Both the position numbers and the translations under genes were made by a program. Of a stretch of DNA of 6,613 nucleotides, positions 6,138 through 6,613 are shown piece after piece. Each line of letters begins with the position of its first letter. Position 1 is the first letter of the stretch. Below the pieces are notes generated by a model, which was given only the letters and a program-made list of their open reading frames with translations, searched no databases and was not told the origin of the DNA. The stretch spans positions 1-6,613 of the forward strand of contig DVEE01000303.1 in NCBI GenBank assembly GCA_015295885.1. The letters are read 5' to 3'. The DNA is from Leptolyngbyaceae cyanobacterium M65_K2018_010 (GTDB lineage Bacteria; Cyanobacteriota; Cyanobacteriia; Phormidesmidales; Phormidesmidaceae).

Positions 6138-6434
6138 CTACCTATCGTCCTCCTCAGCGGTGGGTGGGGGAGGAGGATCCTGGCTGGTTTCCCCCAGCCG
6201 TTGCCAGAGAGTCTCCCAGAGGGTCTCTGGCAGCGATGCCTTCAGAGCCCGCCCCAGGCGATTTTTCCTTTGGGCTAAACGCAAACAGTCGGCTCGGGGG
6301 CATAGGTAGGCCGATCGCCCCTGGCCCTGATCCAGGCAAACGGTAGTACCGCCAGCCAGCCGCACTAGCCGCCAAAACTCCTGTTTGGGGCCCACCCGCC
6401 GACAACTCACACAGCGCCTGTAGTTCGGTTTCAT
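6138..6434 (-). CDS. ylxR: YlxR family RNA-binding protein (DUF448)
   Basis: This is a small (98 aa), basic cytoplasmic protein of the YlxR/DUF448 family, commonly encoded between nusA and infB and thought to bind RNA. The diagnostic motifs are RRCVSCR at residues 6-12 and GRSAYLCP at 39-46, with Cys8, Cys11, Cys45 and Cys50 conserved. A basic helical region (RLAQRKNRLGRALK, 52-65) follows. The last 18 residues are a Pro-run and acidic tail, likely disordered. The start at ATG 6434 (MKPNYRRC) matches the family. Its ribosome site is weak. It lies 77 nt after the probable nusA stop, across a spacer with strong potential structure, and 301 bp before infB. The alternative overlapping frame (6154-6456) shows no family motifs. 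Confidence 0.93.
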   Translation of the reverse strand: MKPNYRRCVSCRRVGPKQEFWRLVRLAGGTTVCLDQGQGRSAYLCPRADCLRLAQRKNRLGRALKASLPETLWETLWQRLGETSQDPPPPPTAEEDDR

Positions 6435-6452
6435 ACCGGTCTGGGGCCTGGT

Positions 6453-6499
6453 CCACCCCGGCTAACAGGCAGGATCTCTGTACACCCAGCCGGGGGTGG
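6453..6499 (-). repeat. Large hairpin, with an alternative fold, in the nusA-ylxR spacer
   Basis: Positions 6453-6463 (CCACCCCGGCT on the plus strand) pair with 6488-6499 (AGCCGGGGGTGG). This gives an 11-bp GC-rich stem with one bulged base and a 24-nt loop. A competing 5-bp hairpin, CACCC (6483-6487) with GGGTG (6494-6498) around a 6-nt loop, shares one arm and cannot form together with the long stem. No T-run follows. The stem ends 18 nt before the ylxR start codon. Confidence 0.5.
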
Positions 6500-6511
6500 G
6501 AGCCTGGCTCC
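6499..6511. repeat. Short inverted repeat directly after the nusA stop codon
   Basis: GGAGCC (6499-6504) and GGCTCC (6506-6511) are a perfect 6-bp inverted repeat around one base, starting immediately after the stop at 6512. The centre is too tight for full pairing, so at most a 4-bp stem with a 5-nt loop would form. It abuts the larger hairpin of the spacer. Confidence 0.3.
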
Positions 6512-6613
6512 TTATTCCTCCTCCGCGAGCGCCTCAGGGGCGGGGGCGTCCTCCTCGGAGGACTCCAGGGTCAGTAGGCCGGCCTCCAGTTCCGCCTCCA
6601 CCTCCTCGGCGGC
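6512..6613 (-). CDS. nusA: Probable NusA, acidic C-terminal tail (cut by the window edge)
   Basis: The last 33 codons of a minus-strand gene end at TAA 6514-6512. The visible residues, AAEEVEAELEAGLLTLESSE then EDAPAPEALAEEE, form a highly acidic tail with no domain motif. The identity comes from context: in cyanobacteria and many other bacteria the gene directly upstream of ylxR-infB is nusA (transcription elongation, pausing and antitermination factor), and NusA often ends in an acidic extension. The sequence itself shows only that a reading frame of coding character ends here. Confidence 0.7.
   Translation of the reverse strand, partial: AAEEVEAELEAGLLTLESSEEDAPAPEALAEEE

Noticed and set aside
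6154..6456. 100-aa minus-strand frame overlapping ylxR
   Set aside because: The ylxR frame carries the diagnostic RRCVSCR and GRSAYLCP motifs; this one carries none.
1..6613. Mobile element, CRISPR array, tRNA/rRNA or defence system
   Set aside because: I saw no transposase or integrase frame, no spaced direct repeats and no tRNA-like fold. Apart from the epimerase and two uncharacterised genes, the window is ordinary housekeeping DNA.

Overview
The window most likely comes from a cyanobacterium. It carries the conserved block nusA (3' end) - ylxR - infB on the minus strand. Its IF-2 is very long (1004 aa), with the extended disordered linker usual for cyanobacteria. The membrane gene after infB resembles a family I know from cyanobacteria, and three exact copies of the HIP1 octamer GCGATCGC are present (1096-1103, 4634-4641, 5756-5763). 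The DNA is fairly GC-rich. I do not commit to a genus.

Layout: 1-172 (-) is the N-terminal part of polynucleotide phosphorylase (pnp), cut by the window edge. 173-491 is a divergent intergenic region with a possible pnp promoter and several inverted repeats in front of the plus-strand gene. 492-1483 (+) is a UDP-glucuronate 4-epimerase-like sugar-nucleotide epimerase whose reading frame breaks at about 1419-1427. The conserved C-terminal end continues in the -1 frame to a stop at 1481-1483. 1546-1746 (-) is a 66-aa uncharacterised ORF that ends convergently with the epimerase. 1906-2817 (-) encodes a membrane protein with about four N-terminal membrane segments and a Pro/acidic tail, starting 4 nt after the infB stop. 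2822-5836 (-) is infB. 5837-6137 is an unusually long leader between ylxR and infB with several hairpins. 6138-6434 (-) is ylxR. 6512-6613 (-) is the acidic C-terminal tail of what is probably nusA.

Functionally the minus strand is a transcription/translation cluster: NusA (elongation, termination and antitermination), YlxR (RNA-binding) and IF-2 (initiator tRNA delivery and subunit joining). The membrane protein is probably translationally coupled to infB. pnp (RNA decay) lies further along on the same strand, separated by the divergent sugar epimerase gene. The epimerase makes UDP-galacturonate for surface polysaccharide and looks like an insertion unrelated to the housekeeping cluster.

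I found no mobile element, CRISPR array, tRNA, rRNA or defence-type system. The most notable observations are the epimerase frameshift, the coupled membrane gene, the structured leaders around ylxR and infB, and the small conserved-looking ORF.
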